33,051 bases of DNA from a virus, in the IMG/VR virus record IMGVR_UViG_3300035698_030960, positions 1-33,051 of that record; one strand, given 5' to 3'. The notes below the pieces were generated by a model. The model worked only from the letters and a program-made list of their open reading frames with translations, did no database searches and was not told where the DNA came from. Below, in pieces: positions 21,024 through 29,282 of this stretch; position 1 is the stretch's first letter, and every line of letters starts with the position of its first letter. The translations under genes and the position numbers were made by a program.

Positions 21024-21724
21024 TGCCACAGAAATACAAAGTACTTCCTCGGAAGGGTAAAGCAAAATACCGAGCGCTCGTCGTAAGGTATAAAGGCCCA
21101 AGGAAGGGTGAACCGTATGTCAGGACGTTTAGCTCTGACAAAGAACTTCGTGACTTTGTCGCTCGGCAAAAGGGCGGTGGGCCTGAAGAAATCATTCAAT
21201 TGAATAAAGCATTTGGTCTGCCGAAAAATAAACGAAAGGGCTCACCCACGTTGGGCCAGGACTTGAAGAACTGGGCACTGGAAGGTATGGGCCTTGGCGA
21301 TATGACCAACGAGGAGCTGGCGTACCTGCAGGAATTTAAAGAAGTCGTTGGCCGATCTCCAAGGTTGTGGGAAGACCCGTACCTTCAGGACAGGACAATG
21401 AAGTTTGTTGATAAAACTTTTACTGCCATTACAGTCGCTTCTGGCCCAGGCCTTGCATTAAAAGGTGTAAAGGCGGCAATGGCAGGGAGTAAATTACTGA
21501 CGAAGGAAGCGGCCAGGGCTACGACAAAGGCTGCATTTAAAAAGGCTATTAAAAAGGCCGGCAAAAATCTTGCGACGAAGCATGGAGTAAAAGGGCGATC
21601 CAAACAAATTGCCAAAGGAATGTTAAAAGGTACGGGTAAAGCCTTCGTTGTTGATTACCAAAAAGAAGTTGCAACGACATATGGGAGAATGGCAGTGAAG
21701 GCATATAAAAACGTCGCCAAATAA
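21023..21724 (+). CDS. Basic protein with related N-terminal module (copy D)
   Basis: A 233-residue protein coupled to the preceding minipeptide. Residues 15-50 show a divergent module: R-A-L-V-V-R-Y-K, GPRKGE, Y-V-R-T-F-S-S, then a helix. This strand-turn-strand-helix order resembles arm-type DNA-binding domains of phage recombinases, though no recombinase domain follows. Residues 130-160 are small and hydrophobic with Gly/Ala, and the C-terminus is Lys/Ala-rich helical, like ejected internal virion proteins in general character. Function not established. Confidence 0.65.
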   Translation: MPQKYKVLPRKGKAKYRALVVRYKGPRKGEPYVRTFSSDKELRDFVARQKGGGPEEIIQLNKAFGLPKNKRKGSPTLGQDLKNWALEGMGLGDMTNEELAYLQEFKEVVGRSPRLWEDPYLQDRTMKFVDKTFTAITVASGPGLALKGVKAAMAGSKLLTKEAARATTKAAFKKAIKKAGKNLATKHGVKGRSKQIAKGMLKGTGKAFVVDYQKEVATTYGRMAVKAYKNVAK

Positions 21725-21758
21725 AAGGATTTAAATAAAAAAAGAAAGGAGGAAAATT

Positions 21759-22028
21759 ATGTCCACAGAGGTACAGACTGATCAAGAAAGAGAAGATCGT
21801 TGGCGTGCGGAAGATGACGCACGGACACTGGCAAATGCCAATGTTATTCAAGCCGACCAACCCAGGAAAGGCAAAGCAATTGAAGCCGCCAAAAGAATGG
21901 CTGCTGAAAAGGCCAAGGAAGCCCAGTCAATGATGAACGTGGCAGGGCGCAAGTCTTCAGGAAATAAATTGGTTAGAAAAGCAGAAACGCAAAAAAAGAA
22001 GTTTGCATTTGAAAAGTTGTATCCTTAA
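21759..22028 (+). CDS. Small helical head-region protein
   Basis: An 89-residue protein behind AAAGGAGG. It has R-A-E-D-D-A-R-T-L-A-N-A, then a K/A-rich helix. Similar short proteins occur just before scaffold and capsid genes in phages with this capsid type; role unknown, perhaps assembly. Confidence 0.65.
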   Translation: MSTEVQTDQEREDRWRAEDDARTLANANVIQADQPRKGKAIEAAKRMAAEKAKEAQSMMNVAGRKSSGNKLVRKAETQKKKFAFEKLYP

Positions 22029-22030
22029 TA

Positions 22031-22101
22031 CGGCGATTGATTCGCCAAACAATTTAATTCGGGGTGATCCCAATGGACTCCCCCATGAGGAGGGAATTAT
22101 T
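22031..22101 (+). promoter_or_regulatory. Hairpin-rich leader before scaffold gene
   Basis: GGCGA 22032-22036 pairs with TCGCC 22042-22046 over a 5-base loop. Further on, GGGG and CCCC around a short loop lie just before the GAGGAGGG ribosome site. This may control expression of the scaffold and capsid genes. Confidence 0.35.
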
Positions 22102-23010
22102 ATGAACAGAACGGAAGAAAAGATGTTTGAAATTGCAACAGGGTTGAACTATTTTTCAATTGGTGATGGCGATGACGAAAGCGCAGAGGCAAAAGCAGCG
22201 GCAGCGGCCAAAGTAAAAGCCGACGCCGATGCTGCAAAAGCCAAACCAGGCGAAGGATTGAGTGAGGAACAAATTGAGGCGCAGGTAAAAGCGGCTGCGG
22301 ACAAAATCAAGGGAGTACAGCCAAAAGGCGAGGACCTCTTGAAGAAGGACATCTCCGCCCTTACAGCGGTCGATCTGAAAGACTACATCGAAAAGCTGAA
22401 GGACGAGAATGCCCGGCGCAGGATTGCAAACAGAGACGCCGAATCGGCGATGACCAAGCAGTCCACGACCACAGCCAACCTGCAGAAGCGCCTTGATGAA
22501 CTCCAAACAAAGCTTGAGGCAAAAGAAAAGGTCGAAAAGGAACTGAGCGATAAAGAGAAGTCCGAAATGGAAAAGCTCACAACCAAATTGACCGAGTCCT
22601 CCAAAAAGCTTAAGGATTTGGAAAAGGAACGTGACGATTTTCGTCAGAAAGCAGTACAAAGCGAGTTCCTTACCAAAAAACTCACTCGTGAGACATTCGT
22701 TGACCGGTTGATGGCCCAATTGCAATTTGCTTTTTCTTCAGAGTTTGAACGGTCTGGTTTCATGATGGAACTGACTGGCATCGGTGAAGACGGCGATTTT
22801 GGTCGATCCGATGAATCGGTAATTCAAGAGGTGACAAAATTCGTTAAAGAACGCAAATCGTCACCAAAGGTGCCGGGATCAGGACATCAAACAAAGAAGG
22901 GTCAGTTGAGCGCAGCGGAAGAAATTAAAACGCTGGTCGATAAAAAAGACCTGACCAGTGAGGAAACAACACGACTGCTGGAATTAACTGAGACGCTTGA
23001 TGAGTCCTGA
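22102..23010 (+). CDS. Probable scaffold protein
   Basis: A 302-residue protein started at ATG 22102 after GAGGAGGG; ATG 22003 is inside the previous gene. It is acidic, Ala/Lys/Glu-rich and strongly coiled-coil (residues about 105-210), the character of phage scaffold proteins, and lies directly before the major capsid gene. Scaffolds guide capsid assembly and are then removed. The C-terminal part (residues 215-302) is the likely capsid-binding region. Identified by context and composition, not by motif. Confidence 0.75.
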   Translation: MNRTEEKMFEIATGLNYFSIGDGDDESAEAKAAAAAKVKADADAAKAKPGEGLSEEQIEAQVKAAADKIKGVQPKGEDLLKKDISALTAVDLKDYIEKLKDENARRRIANRDAESAMTKQSTTTANLQKRLDELQTKLEAKEKVEKELSDKEKSEMEKLTTKLTESSKKLKDLEKERDDFRQKAVQSEFLTKKLTRETFVDRLMAQLQFAFSSEFERSGFMMELTGIGEDGDFGRSDESVIQEVTKFVKERKSSPKVPGSGHQTKKGQLSAAEEIKTLVDKKDLTSEETTRLLELTETLDES

Positions 23011-23055
23011 TTGTTCCGGCCATTAGGTGGCCAAACAAACAGGAGGTAGTTGAAT

Positions 23056-24129
23056 ATGAAACAGATGTTATTTATATTAGGTAGCGTGATCAGCAAGTTG
23101 GCTGTCGGAACCAGTTTCGATATTTTGAATAAAAATACCGTGTCCGATGACATCGGGACATACTGGAGACCGACCATTTGGTCGAAGCTCGTTCATGAGG
23201 AAGCCAAGACCAAGATGTATTGGAATCGTTTTATGGGGCCGGAAGGTAGTGGTATGCCGGTAATTCTTAAAACGGAATTATTGACACAGGCCGGGCAGAC
23301 CATTAACATTTCCCAGCTGGCCAACTTGACCGGCGCAGGTGTTTCGGGAAGTACTGCCTTGAGAGGCACCGAGGAAAAGCTGGACGTCAGACAGGTTACC
23401 TGTTCGCCGGAATGGTACCGGCATGCAGTCGCTGCCGACCAGAAAGTTCAGAAACAAATCACCCCGGGCTTTCGGGGCAAGGCCAAATCCGCCCTGGCGT
23501 ACTGGATGGCCAAATTGATGGACACATCCTTATGGACAGCCGCAAGACTGACAACGTCCATTGGTTTTGAATCTTCAGCCATTTCCGTTGTGTTTGGAAA
23601 TAATGCGGCTTCCCTGGACGAGATCGATTCCGCCGATGATTTCGGAGTGGCCGAGATCAGAAAAGGTGCGGCAAAATTGGCGGCGAACAATATCGACAAA
23701 ATCGCCGTTCCGGGTATGCCCGCAGGTGAAGGGTATTACCTGTGCTTCATTCATCCCTATCAGGCGTACAGCCTGAAGGCCGACAGTGAGTGGATCGACA
23801 ATCACCAAAATGCCGGTGCTCGTGATCCCAGCAATCCTTTGTTTACCGGATCCCTGGGTGAGATTGACGGCGTTATTGTCCACGCCACCACGCAGTGTTC
23901 GCTGACCCTGAATGCCAACTCGCCGACCATTTATACTGCGCGAGCAATCATGATGGGCCAAGAAGCGCTGTGCCGTGGGTTAAATGAGGACATCGTGTGG
24001 AACGAGGAAATTGCCGATTACGGGTTTGATTTTGGAATCGGTATCCGTGCCGCATGGGAAGACAAAGTACTCTCTTCGAATGCGCTTGTGCATGTACTGA
24101 CGGCGGCAATCGATCCGACAAGTGTGTAA
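23056..24129 (+). CDS. Major capsid protein, N4-gp56 family
   Basis: A 357-residue protein from ATG 23056 (AGGAGG at 23041-23046; TTG 23050 is too close). It matches the N4-gp56/DUF4043 capsid family: an N-terminal W-S-K-L-V-H-E-E-A, then L-R-G-T-E-E-K-L-D-V, and a C-terminal C-F-I-H-P-Y-Q-A-Y block with N-P-L-F-T-G-S-L-G-E-I-D-G-V-I-V-H. This is the HK97-fold shell protein. The gene ends shortly before a strong terminator, consistent with high, separate expression. Confidence 0.92.
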   Translation: MKQMLFILGSVISKLAVGTSFDILNKNTVSDDIGTYWRPTIWSKLVHEEAKTKMYWNRFMGPEGSGMPVILKTELLTQAGQTINISQLANLTGAGVSGSTALRGTEEKLDVRQVTCSPEWYRHAVAADQKVQKQITPGFRGKAKSALAYWMAKLMDTSLWTAARLTTSIGFESSAISVVFGNNAASLDEIDSADDFGVAEIRKGAAKLAANNIDKIAVPGMPAGEGYYLCFIHPYQAYSLKADSEWIDNHQNAGARDPSNPLFTGSLGEIDGVIVHATTQCSLTLNANSPTIYTARAIMMGQEALCRGLNEDIVWNEEIADYGFDFGIGIRAAWEDKVLSSNALVHVLTAAIDPTSV

Positions 24130-24167
24130 TTGATTAAGGATTAAGGTAAATCCAAGAACCGGGAAAT

Positions 24168-24205
24168 AGGTCCGGGGAAAATGAAAAATCCCCGGACCTT
24201 ATTTA
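24168..24205 (+). terminator. Rho-independent terminator after capsid gene
   Basis: An 11-pair perfect stem (24168-24178 with 24189-24199) with a 10-base loop is followed by a T-rich stretch (TATTTAAT). It closes the head transcription unit. Confidence 0.85.
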
Positions 24206-24224
24206 ATAGGAAGGAGAATTGCTC

Positions 24225-25091
24225 ATGGCAGCAAAAAACAAAAAAGAGACACCGGATGTTGACTTATTTGAACCGGATGAAGAAGATATGGCTTTTGGAC
24301 AAATGGAATATCTTGAGTATCTTGGGCCCAGGGAAACAGGCTCGTTGGTTTTAAAACGGGTCAGGGCGTCCTCACCGTTCAGGAAATTCCCATACTACAA
24401 AGGGATGTCCATTCGTGTAGGGGTTGATATCTCGCAGTACTTGGCAGAAATGATAGTGAAAGATTTCAAACAGCTTTTCCGGATTAATGTTGTTGACCTG
24501 ACCAAGGAAAAGGTTTTTAAGCAGCGGTTCGAAGAATTTTTGCAGGACTATTTGCCGTCGGTACCGTTGCCGGTGTTGATCCTGACAATGAATGAAGTAC
24601 TGCTTGAGTGTCTTGAAGATTTGCCAACAGCAAAGGACTCGTTTAAAGAGCAACTTTCCTTTTTGGTCGAATCCTTTACGGACGAGGAAGAAGTACAGGA
24701 ATTCATAAAGGTCGAATTGCAACGCCAGGCCAAGCGGGTAAAGCGTGGCGCAGATGAGGTCAAGAAAAAGGAAGCCCGACAGTTGGCTGCTGAAGCGGAA
24801 AAGAAAGCAAAAGCCACAGCGGAAAAGAAAATAAAAACTGATGCTGATGCCAAGAAAAAAGAAAACATCAAGAAACAAGGCGAGGCATTGATTGAGCCAG
24901 ACAACGTGGTTGATGGCAGCGTTACGGTTATTGGCGCCGATACTCCTGAGGAAGATATGGATGCCATCAATGCAAAGGCCAAGGAGATAATGGAATCGTT
25001 GGACAAAAACAAGGATGTTGCGGCCAAAGAGGCGACCACCTTAAAAACAGAGCCAAAGAAGGCGGCAGGGAAAGTCATTAAAAGGAGGTAA
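24225..25091 (+). CDS. Lys/Ala-rich hypothetical protein
   Basis: A 288-residue protein from ATG 24225 (AGGAG eight bases upstream; TTG 24219 possible). Residues 1-160 look folded, with P-Y-Y-K-G-M-S and an alternating hydrophobic helix pattern. Residues about 160-220 form a long Ala/Lys/Glu coiled coil, and the rest is charged and flexible. The place after the capsid gene suggests a virion or assembly protein, but no family is recognised. Confidence 0.65.
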   Translation: MAAKNKKETPDVDLFEPDEEDMAFGQMEYLEYLGPRETGSLVLKRVRASSPFRKFPYYKGMSIRVGVDISQYLAEMIVKDFKQLFRINVVDLTKEKVFKQRFEEFLQDYLPSVPLPVLILTMNEVLLECLEDLPTAKDSFKEQLSFLVESFTDEEEVQEFIKVELQRQAKRVKRGADEVKKKEARQLAAEAEKKAKATAEKKIKTDADAKKKENIKKQGEALIEPDNVVDGSVTVIGADTPEEDMDAINAKAKEIMESLDKNKDVAAKEATTLKTEPKKAAGKVIKRR

Positions 25092-25095
25092 ATGG

Positions 25096-27939
25096 ATGCT
25101 TGTAAGGTATAAGAACCCAGGCAGTAAACGTTACTATTGGAATCAAAAAGAGTATATCTTTTATTCGACAGAGTTCACGAACTGCGATGATCTTTCCTTG
25201 TTTAAAAAGTTGCAACGATACCCGGATGTTTTTGAGACAGTGGAGACGTTTGATGTCAACCAATTCTCAAGGATTGCCAGGAACATCCGGTTTAAAAGGG
25301 ACCTTATTTTAACAAAGCACCCTGTCGCGATTCGTGAGCTCGAAAAGATGACAAGTACTCAGCTCCAGGCAGTAAGGCGGGAAACCGGCGAGCATATTTT
25401 TAGAATCTTGAATCATGATGTCGCAAAAAGTAATGCCGCTACCTTCCAGGAAATATCCGAAGTCAATGCATTTATTGGCCGAGGACAAGGTGGCCTTGGT
25501 GATGTCGTGATGACGTTCCCAGTCATTGAAATGATTAAGAAGAAGTTCAATTATCATATTACGTTTGGGTGCCCAGAACGATATTTGCCGTTGGCCGAAG
25601 AGAATCCTTTTGTGGATCAGGCAGTACCTTGGATACGAGGGAACGAAATGCCCAAGGCGGATTTGCAAATTGACTTAACGACGCCTTGTATCAATTACGA
25701 ACGGAATAATTCGCCCAAAGTGGACTTGAGTCGGCAGGAAATATTTGCACAGACTGCGGGGTTTGACCCGAAAGAAACGGTATCACCGAAAATCTTTTTA
25801 AAACAGGAAGAGATGATTGCCGCCAATTTTGCCGTAAGAAGGCACGGATTAAAAATTGGGATGCAAATTAAATCGACGGTCTTTGTCAGGGACTGGCATT
25901 ACTTCAAGGAATTGAGGGAAGCCCTCCTGAAAAAATATGCCAAAGATAATCCGGTTATCATGGAGTTCCATGACAGTATCCCGGAAGGATGGGAACCAAA
26001 TGAGCGGGTGATCCCTATTTTTAGAAAACATCGGCTGAGGCAGGATTTGGCGCTGATTAATACTTGCGATATTTTTATTGGTCCCGATAGTGGCCTGACC
26101 CATGCCGCAGCAGCGCTCAGGGTGCCCACAGTATGGCTGTTCACCCATATAGATGGAAACTGCCGGGTAAAAAATTATCGTGACGCCTCGTTTATCCAGG
26201 GAAGTGATTTCTGTGAGGAAAACGCAGGGCCATGCTGGTATGATATAAAATGTGTTGGCGGTGATATCAACCGGCAAGAATTTTTCCATGCGCCGTGTGC
26301 GAAAAAAATAACAGTCGACATGGTGATGAACAAAATTGGCAAAGTACTTTCGAAGCCTTTCCTGAGCTGGTGCATTGTGTTCCATAGTGACCAGGATATG
26401 ACGAAGGATTGTCTTGACAGGATTGCTAATTGGATGAAGTACAACGACGAGGTCCTTATTTATAGCAACGGTGTTGATCCTGATCAGGTTTTGAAGTTCA
26501 TTCCGGACAGCTTAAAGGACGACAATGTGCCGAAGTGGATTACGATAAAGGTCGGAAGTAAAAACATCGGCTGTATTAAGGCCAGGAACTTCCTTATGAA
26601 GGAAGCAATCGGGAAATACCTTATTACGTTGGACAACGACCAATTGATATCCGTGGACTCAAGGAACGCATTACTCACTTGGGAAGGTGACGTCGTTGGC
26701 ACAGAATCCTGGAAAATGGATAAAACCGGCAACGTTAAGCAGACGAAATACGGAGCGCCATTTACTTACGTTGGCGCAGGAGGAATGTTGGTCAGCAAAA
26801 AGATCGCCAAGGAGTTGAATTATTTTGACGAGTTATTTCACCCGGCATATTTTGAAGACCCTGACTTTTGTCTCCGGGCGAAAGCAGCCGGGTATACGGT
26901 AAGTAAACACCCAATCTCGAATATAAAACATTTGGCGTCCCAAACCAAGAAGGAGCAAACGGATTTCAGTATTCAGGAAAGCTGGAATAGCTCACACAAG
27001 TCGTTCATGGAACGGTGGCAGTCAAGCGTTTTAAAACCAAAAATTGCTATACTGGTTGATGTAGCTGGTTGGGCGTGGGATTATAAGGCACGGCAGATAA
27101 AAAAACATTTAAGCGATGAATTTGATATCGATATTGTTTATAATGCGAACGGGCAATATTATGAGTTTATGGCGAATGAGGTCGATGTCGTTTTGTCTTT
27201 TGGGATTGATTACAATATGCCAAAGGAAGTTATCCGCAAAGGCATTCCGTATATCAGCGGCATAACCGCTCATACAGTGGATTTGACAGCGCAGGTACGG
27301 CAAGCAGTAATTGAAAATTCAACGGCAGTACACGCAAACAGCATGCTCCTGTTCAACGAGATATCCAAATATCATGACCGGGTCTTTTATGTCCCGAACG
27401 GGGTAGATGAAAAGCATTTTAAGTACAAGGCACGGGCTTATTCAAAACCTTTTACTGCGGGGTATGTAGGGAAGCCAGTACCGCAAAAGGGATTGGAAGC
27501 AATTATCCGCCCAGCGTGCAAAAAAGCGGGAGTTGTTTTAAAGGAGCAGGTGGCAAGGTATAACAGTGAAAACAAAATTCACTATGATCAAATGCCTGAG
27601 TTCTACCACGACATTGACGTCATTATGATTGCATCCACAATGGATGGAACCCCAAACCAGTTGCTTGAAGCGGCCTCGGTGGGGAGAACTTTTATTGGAA
27701 ACAGAATCGGCAATGTGCCGGAGTTTCATAACCCTGATCTTGCAGGAAGCTTAAATGGATTTGTTGTCGATTTAAGTATTGACGATTATGTTAAAAAGTT
27801 ATTGTGGTTTAAGAAAAATAGGAAACTATGTGCAGGTATGGGTCGCCATGCAAAGAACACTATCCGTGAAGCATGGACATGGAAGATCCAGGCGGAGAAC
27901 TACCGAAAAATGTTTCAGGAGGTTATTGGCACGACATAG
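25096..27939 (+). CDS. GT9-GT2-GT4 glycosyltransferase fusion
   Basis: A 947-residue protein with at least four parts. Residues 1-115 are unknown. Residues 124-418 match a GT9 (ADP-heptose type) transferase: G-R-G-Q-G-G-L-G-D-V near 128-137 and G-P-D-S-G-L-T-H-A-A at 329-338. Residues 420-645 match GT2: L-D-N-D at 512-515 (metal/donor site) and F-E-D-P-D-F-C-L-R-A at 586-595. Residues 649-940 match GT4: V-P-N-G-V-D near 766-771 and P-N-Q-L-L-E-A with E858. The chain should add successive sugars to a glycan, a virion protein or host surface; acceptor unknown. Three families in one phage protein is exceptional. Ribosome site AAAGGAGG. Confidence 0.85.
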   Translation: MLVRYKNPGSKRYYWNQKEYIFYSTEFTNCDDLSLFKKLQRYPDVFETVETFDVNQFSRIARNIRFKRDLILTKHPVAIRELEKMTSTQLQAVRRETGEHIFRILNHDVAKSNAATFQEISEVNAFIGRGQGGLGDVVMTFPVIEMIKKKFNYHITFGCPERYLPLAEENPFVDQAVPWIRGNEMPKADLQIDLTTPCINYERNNSPKVDLSRQEIFAQTAGFDPKETVSPKIFLKQEEMIAANFAVRRHGLKIGMQIKSTVFVRDWHYFKELREALLKKYAKDNPVIMEFHDSIPEGWEPNERVIPIFRKHRLRQDLALINTCDIFIGPDSGLTHAAAALRVPTVWLFTHIDGNCRVKNYRDASFIQGSDFCEENAGPCWYDIKCVGGDINRQEFFHAPCAKKITVDMVMNKIGKVLSKPFLSWCIVFHSDQDMTKDCLDRIANWMKYNDEVLIYSNGVDPDQVLKFIPDSLKDDNVPKWITIKVGSKNIGCIKARNFLMKEAIGKYLITLDNDQLISVDSRNALLTWEGDVVGTESWKMDKTGNVKQTKYGAPFTYVGAGGMLVSKKIAKELNYFDELFHPAYFEDPDFCLRAKAAGYTVSKHPISNIKHLASQTKKEQTDFSIQESWNSSHKSFMERWQSSVLKPKIAILVDVAGWAWDYKARQIKKHLSDEFDIDIVYNANGQYYEFMANEVDVVLSFGIDYNMPKEVIRKGIPYISGITAHTVDLTAQVRQAVIENSTAVHANSMLLFNEISKYHDRVFYVPNGVDEKHFKYKARAYSKPFTAGYVGKPVPQKGLEAIIRPACKKAGVVLKEQVARYNSENKIHYDQMPEFYHDIDVIMIASTMDGTPNQLLEAASVGRTFIGNRIGNVPEFHNPDLAGSLNGFVVDLSIDDYVKKLLWFKKNRKLCAGMGRHAKNTIREAWTWKIQAENYRKMFQEVIGTT

Positions 27940-27948
27940 GAGGGGATG

Positions 27949-28170
27949 ATGATCACAAGAAAACCGTACCCGTACAAGGACCATTTAAAAATTATTGATA
28001 ACCGGAAACCACCGAAGGAGGGAGTCAAAGTTGTGGAGTCGGCCAGGCGGAAGAAGTACTTAGAACTGATTGCGGTTCAATTATTGAACCTTTTCAAATT
28101 AGGTTCCCGAAAAACACCTTGCCGTTTCATGGATATCGGCTGTGCAGCGGGACTTATCGTTGAGCTCTGA
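27949..28170 (+). CDS. SAM methyltransferase, N-terminal part before in-frame TGA
   Basis: A 73-residue frame with F-M-D-I-G-C-A-A-G-L, the SAM-binding glycine motif of class I methyltransferases, ending at TGA 28168-28170. ATG 27949 fits AGGAGG better than ATG 27946. The same frame continues beyond the TGA with the rest of the domain at 28174-28584, so this half alone would be inactive. Either a nonsense mutation, a readthrough site or a two-chain enzyme. Confidence 0.6.
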   Translation: MITRKPYPYKDHLKIIDNRKPPKEGVKVVESARRKKYLELIAVQLLNLFKLGSRKTPCRFMDIGCAAGLIVEL

Positions 28171-28173
28171 TCG

Positions 28174-28584
28174 ATGCCAGAAGTATTATACACAGGGTTG
28201 GAATGTTCCTTGAGTGCGGTTACTTTTGCGCAGGAACGAAATCGTAATGTTGTTTACGGAGACATTGCTGACGGAATTATTGACCAGGAGACTGCGGATA
28301 TACTACTTTGCGCACAGGCGTTGCAGTGCATGGATGCGGTCCCGTCGATCGAAAAGATGGAAAGGTTAATTGCTCCAGGCGGGATTTTTTGCATCGTGTC
28401 TTCTTTCCCGGTAGATAATGCACCAGCACATCACTATTCAGGATTTGATTCCATTGATGATATTTTGGGGATGATTGCCATGTCAAATTTTGAAGAAGTA
28501 TTCGTCGGGAAGTGGTTGGAAAGTTTTGGGTACAAGGGCGAGGATTTTATTATATTGAGGAGAAAGGATGAACCATGGAAATAG
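28174..28584 (+). CDS. SAM methyltransferase, C-terminal part after in-frame TGA
   Basis: A 136-residue frame in the same phase as 27949-28170. It continues the fold in order: Y-T-G-L-E-C-S as strand 2, V-V-Y-G-D-I-A-D-G, A-D-I-L-L-C-A-Q-A-L-Q as strand 4, then A-P-G-G-I-F-C-I-V-S. ATG 28174 is three bases past the TGA, so termination-reinitiation could give a split enzyme, though no ribosome site is seen. It overlaps the next gene by ten bases. Confidence 0.6.
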   Translation: MPEVLYTGLECSLSAVTFAQERNRNVVYGDIADGIIDQETADILLCAQALQCMDAVPSIEKMERLIAPGGIFCIVSSFPVDNAPAHHYSGFDSIDDILGMIAMSNFEEVFVGKWLESFGYKGEDFIILRRKDEPWK

Positions 28585-29282
28585 ATCTTTTAAGGGCATC
28601 GGCGTCACGGTTTGATTGTTTGAAGAAGAGTACCGAGACGATCTTTGAAAATTTAAAATTCAGCGGAACACTACGGCATATTTTACATGAGGATGTCCTT
28701 GATAAGGATCAGTCACGCAAACTTGTCCACTGGGCAAAATACAGCGGATTATTTGATGTGATAAAAGTCGATGACCCGCCATTAAAGCAGGGTCCGTCAA
28801 TGGATTGGCTGGTCGCTCAGACGGTGAGTAAGTACTTTCTTTTCTGGGAGGATGACATTACGTTGGCTCGGGAACTTGACCTTGATCATGTAGTGAAACT
28901 CATGGAAGAAAACCCGGACATAAATCAGATTACTTTCCAGAAGAGAAAAATAATGTCCCGCCGTAGGGATTGGATTAAAAAGGAAGTGGATAGGAGCGGT
29001 CAGAGACTAACAACGAATCCAAACTGGTCGAACATACCTTCATTGTGGCGCAGGGATTTTATCATACCGTTATGGGTATGCCCGAGCCCTAAGTCACCAG
29101 CGGCAAGTATTGAGATCAACCGTGCGGTGAAACAACAAAAACAAGGGGATGGGGTAAAGAGAGGCCCTGACTGGATGATAGATAATGTTGGAAATTATTT
29201 CTATGGTGCAGTAGGTACTCCGAGGTATGTTGACCATATACAGGGTTTTTCAGCGAGGACGGGGAAAGATGAAGAATATTGA
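28575..29282 (+). CDS. Glycosyltransferase-like protein, tandem paralogue 1
   Basis: A 235-residue protein after GAGGAGAAAGG. It has L-R-A-S-A-S-R near the N-terminus and F-W-E-D-D (DxD-like, donor/metal site) near residue 93, the layout of GT2-like phage proteins of about this length. It shares the blocks F-S-G, I-L-H-E-D-V-L, D-P-P-L, M-E-E-N-P and R-S-G-Q-x-L-T-T-N-P with the next gene. Acceptor unknown. Confidence 0.65.
   Translation: MEIDLLRASASRFDCLKKSTETIFENLKFSGTLRHILHEDVLDKDQSRKLVHWAKYSGLFDVIKVDDPPLKQGPSMDWLVAQTVSKYFLFWEDDITLARELDLDHVVKLMEENPDINQITFQKRKIMSRRRDWIKKEVDRSGQRLTTNPNWSNIPSLWRRDFIIPLWVCPSPKSPAASIEINRAVKQQKQGDGVKRGPDWMIDNVGNYFYGAVGTPRYVDHIQGFSARTGKDEEY

Noticed and set aside
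21023-21172. Integrase, because the module of copy D resembles an arm-type DNA-binding domain
   Set aside because: No tyrosine recombinase catalytic residues follow; the body is an Ala/Lys-rich protein.
28168-28170. TGA recoded as tryptophan or selenocysteine in this genome
   Set aside because: TGA ends several other genes in correct place (for example 1215-1217, 6886-6888, 29998-30000), and I see no convincing stem-loop just after this TGA.
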